A stretch of DNA of 64,000 nucleotides from Rhinopomastus cyanomelas (Eukaryota > Chordata > Aves > Bucerotiformes > Rhinopomastidae). Positions 60,585 to 64,000 of this stretch are shown here, piece after piece. The notes below the pieces were generated by a model. The model was not told the DNA's origin. It did not search any database and saw only the letters and a list, made by a program, of their open reading frames with translations. The first letter of the stretch is position 1; each line of letters opens with the position of its first letter. The position numbers and the translations under genes were made by a program. The stretch lies in NCBI GenBank assembly GCA_013400115.1, contig VXBP01003739.1, forward strand, positions 795 through 64,794. The letters are read 5' to 3'.

Positions 60585-61608
60585 AGTGAGGATTTATGTA
60601 ACATCACTGTGTGAAAAAAATGGGCCAACACTGCAACCACTAACTAATGTAAGAGAGGCGTATTGGATTAGTGTTTTAATGTGCTTTGGTCTCATCTGTT
60701 ATCTTAACTCTTTGTGCCCTACATTGAGTGACTCACAGCCTGACACCGTTTAGGCCCAGCCTGCAAACTCTGTGTTGGCTTATTCATCCTTTCTCCCTAC
60801 TCCTGCTTCAGCTTCTTGTCAAAATTAACCCTACCCTAGCCAAACCCAGGACAGCTATGCCCTTTGAAACTGTGTTTTGTAGAAAGCTGTGTTCTGTTAG
60901 GCTGGAAACGCTCTTATGTTCTGAACCCCTTGAGATGCTTTAATGGAATCAGAACCTGAGTTTGATTTAACTGTTGGGCTTTTTTTGTTGTTTAGTTTTT
61001 GACAAGGATGCTGAGCTGTTTGAGCCTGTCGAGGAGAAGACAGTCCTAGGCAAAAGTGCAAGTGGCCTCTAGGCAGTGGGGAGCTGTAATACAACTAGCA
61101 GTGACGTCTGTGGAGTTCAAGTGACTACGGAAGTAAGAAGGAAACGCACGCTTTCAGCATACTTCTTGGTTTGAGTTTAAAAATAAAATCTGCTGGAGAC
61201 ATTGAAACACACAGATTAGATCTTGCCATCATGATTAGAGTAGATAAAACAATACGAGGTTTGTTGTAAAAGCACACAGTGGGAATAAGAAGGGTCAGAT
61301 AATCAAATAGCATTTTTTTCTTGCTGGATGTCTAAAATTTAATGGGAATTAGGAAATCCATGAAAGAAACTGTAAGAAGTCCTGGAAAGATGTATATTTT
61401 AACGGATATTGTGCACAGCTAAGAATAAGAAGTGTGTATTTGACTTTACAGTGTGATGAACTAATGTTTGTCTAGTCAATCACAAAATCGGTATCTAAGT
61501 CGTGTGGAAAATATTGCAGAGGTGAAAATATTATGGTTATATAACTCTACAGCTTCTCTCTTAGTTTCATCTAGCTTGAAACCAAACATTGTCAAAGGCA
61601 TCCCTTCT
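60585..61608. other. Intron DNA, nothing recognised
   Basis: No repeats or coding signal seen. Confidence 0.5.
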
Positions 61609-61649
61609 CTTTCGAGGTCCCTTCCAATCCCTAATGGTTCTATGATTCT
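61609..61649 (+). mobile_element. Micro-insertion: CR1 3' tail only, 41 bp (T2 type)
   Basis: CTTTCGAGGTCCCTTCCAAT is followed by CCCTAATGGTTCTATGATTCT. This matches the last 41 bp of the T2 3' UTR including the tail, with no upstream CR1 sequence. Confidence 0.85.
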
Positions 61650-64000
61650 CATTCTGCTCTTTGTGTGGGCTGTATTGATCAACTGTCTATGGAAGTAGGT
61701 GTAGTCACTTGAGGAGGGCAATGAATTTGTTCCTTCATGTCCTGAGAGGCTGGTTTCCTCTTGGAATATACTGATTAGCTGCCACACACTCCCCAGTTAC
61801 CGGTAAGAGCACAGTATGCTGTTTCCATTTAGAACTTCCTTGGTATCCTGGCAGATAAGGCCATAAGATGTGGAACCTCTGCGCTAAATATCAATGTGAC
61901 TTGACAAGGAATTAGGAATATAATTGCTTTCTAGTGATTTCATTTCTAGTGAGGGAAACTTGAACCATGAAGTGCTGCTGTCTTATGCCGTCAGATATTA
62001 ACTGTTCAGGCACTAAAATACAGCAGTTGACCAGATTTTGTGTCGTCAGACCATATCAAAACCCAGGGGAAAAACCCCCAGAAGCTGGAAAAAGAGACAA
62101 CTGAGTATGAGATGAGTGGAGAGAATTAACATACTTTGAAGATGCTGCTAAGCTAGGTTTTCACTGCAATTAATATCTGTGCTCAGAGATGCAATTTGTT
62201 GTCTTTCGTGACACTACTTCTTATATGAGTGTCAGAGTGACACTATAAGACAGTCAGAGTCATTGTGTGTAGCCCGTGAAGTTCCTGACTTAGATTCTCT
62301 CATGGAGATTTGCAGTAACATACAGACCATGTTTACAGGTGCAGGTTTGGACAGTTGAGCTCCTGTTCCATCTGTGTTCTCAGACAGCAGGGTGCAAGCC
62401 AGCAGTACACGTGATCCTAGTGCTGATCCAGGTAACATGAGGCAGACATACCCAGCCAGCTCACACTTCAAGTCAGCAAGTAATGACATCTGCTTCTGTG
62501 GCCATGCTTGTAAAATCACACAGGGCTCTGTGCAGCTTTGCATTCCCAGGATGCACGTGTCTGGTAGTACCTTTGCTTTATTTCCATCTGTTGTAGCATT
62601 TAGGGGTCAAAGGCAGGTCTGCAAGAAATCCACCAAACAAGCCGTCATTCGCTGATGTAGTGCTGACAGTAGCCCAGCTAATCCTGAACGCCTTTTATTT
62701 TTAAGCATTGTACTGGATGGTAAGTGTGGTACTTTTTATCTCAACAGTGGCTCTTTATCGTACTTTCTTTCCCTTAGTGGAGGAGAAGGAGGAGGAAAGA
62801 GAGATCAATAAGCCCTTGGTTATCTTGGATTGTCAATGAGCAGCGTAATTCCAGCTCAAATCATTTCAATAGAAGCTCTTCTTGGGGATGGCACTTGAAT
62901 ATGTGCACAGAAAGACTGCAGATTTCATTTCTTTTTTAAAAATTGCCTGTTGGTAAGGTTTCTTCCACTGAGCCTGACAGAATTGGCGATGAATAAAGAG
63001 GCAGTTTAATCAAGGCACATAACACAGCTGCTTGCTTTCTTCTCTAACTCGTGGAAAGGAAACAGTAGTTTTCTCAACCAGCCCTAAATTCTCACCCCCT
63101 GGGAGAAATTATGCCTTTTATCTGCGAGTTTCTCATGACTGGCCCTTTTTGATGACCTTAATGTGGTACTCAAAATGGAAAAAGAAGGTTTATGAAAGAC
63201 ATAAAGGAATAGAAATAGGCAGCCAGTGAAATCATATTACGGTATATATCCTGTCTCACGATCTACATACCCATCCATGACAGGTAAACACTCATCCTGG
63301 GAGCAGCAGTGTAGAAGAAAACCCTCTAGATGCTTACTGCTTGACCTCCTGACCCAATCAGAATTTGAGAGTGGCTAAGAGCAGTGGGACGATGCAGTGC
63401 TACTGTTGCGGGGGGATTATGACACTGCTCTGGGAGCTGAACCAGGTCTGAGAAGTGAACAGGTTGCACCTGATCTTGGACTGGTGCAGATTCCCCAGTA
63501 TAAAATCGAGGAGCCAGTGATAGAGGTGCTGTGGTCTGATACCTAACACTGGGACACAGTTGTCTCTTTGAGTCTGGCAGCAGGATGGAGCTGAAGTATG
63601 TGGGAACAGTTTGGAGTGTATAGGCTTATTTAACACTCACCAAGAGGAAAAATCTGTGGGACATGGTAAGTAGCTTAAGGGTTTTAGTCCAGAGTTATGC
63701 AAAAGTGGTTGGTAAGCTTGAATTGCCTCACAGTGTAGCAAACAGCATTTGCTAAGCCAGATCGCTGCGTTTGGTGAATGTCACATTTCTTAAACAAATT
63801 ATTTGACACATACTTTTCTCCAGACTTTTTTCAGGACAGTATTAGTGCATGGCATGTTGTTCATTTGCGTGATACCAACCTGTACCTTGTGCACACCAAA
63901 GCAGGTCGTCTACTGGCGATGGGGGTTTCTGGTAGAAATGGAATATTGTAGAATTACAGAACCTGCAGACTGCAAGGCAAGAAGCAAATGGTAAAGCTAT
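61650..64000. other. Intron DNA, nothing recognised
   Basis: A purine-rich stretch near 62778-62803 (GGAGGAGAAGGAGGAGGAAA) is the only composition feature. No exon or repeat is identified to the window end. Confidence 0.5.

Noticed and set aside
1..64000. A defence-type, toxin or biosynthetic system, CRISPR array, tRNA, rRNA or intronic microRNA
   Set aside because: The sequence is eukaryotic intron with CR1 repeats. No operon, repeat-spacer array or RNA gene was seen. I also looked for the microRNA known in a human GRM8 intron (MIR592) and did not see its mature sequence.

Overview
This is vertebrate nuclear DNA, almost certainly avian. About thirty CR1-type LINE fragments are recognisable, each with the C-terminal CR1 reverse-transcriptase/ORF2 reading frame or its 3' UTR, and most end in the short 8-bp tail repeats typical of bird CR1. 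Several copies are very similar to one another, so some CR1 lineages were recently active. That would suit a CR1-rich bird group such as woodpeckers and allies, but this taxonomic guess is inference only.

The only host coding sequence I can support is one 217-bp exon at 14460-14676 on the + strand. It encodes part of the extracellular glutamate-binding (Venus flytrap) domain of a group III metabotropic glutamate receptor, and the peptide matches GRM8 (mGluR8). It has a consensus acceptor and donor, and no other receptor exon is visible. The window is therefore read as one small exon between two very large introns: more than 14 kb upstream and more than 49 kb downstream. CR1 copies on + are sense to the gene, those on - antisense.

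Layout: 1-2985 is a CR1 cluster in which an old CR1 is split by an LTR-like insert. 2986-8179 is plain intron with one 35-bp CR1 tail. 8180-9320 and 11100-12193 are two 1.1-kb CR1s. 9321-11099 holds an unexplained 142-codon open frame on -. 12194-14459 leads to the exon, and 14677-23650 is nearly free of young CR1. 23651-29292 has CR1 tails, two LTR candidates and a tandem-CR1 junction. 29293-44000 and 47564-61650 hold scattered CR1s, mostly - strand. The rest is anonymous intron.

For reference I sort the CR1s by 3' end. T1 has tail unit GATACTGT (3 copies). T2 has tail ATTCTATG/ATTCTGTG with a GATCCTGCT-type 3' UTR (17 copies). T3 has a 3' UTR containing GTCCCTGCCCATG (3 copies). T4 has tail ATCCTATG (2 copies). 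There are also at least five older relics. These labels are mine, not database names.

I found no bacterial-style system, CRISPR, tRNA, rRNA or complete host gene. The best leads are: three of three T3 CR1s followed directly by a same-strand T2 CR1, two with the same junction; a head-to-head inverted CR1 pair; assembly gaps that lie inside CR1 RT regions; and the 142-codon antisense open frame at 9639-10067.
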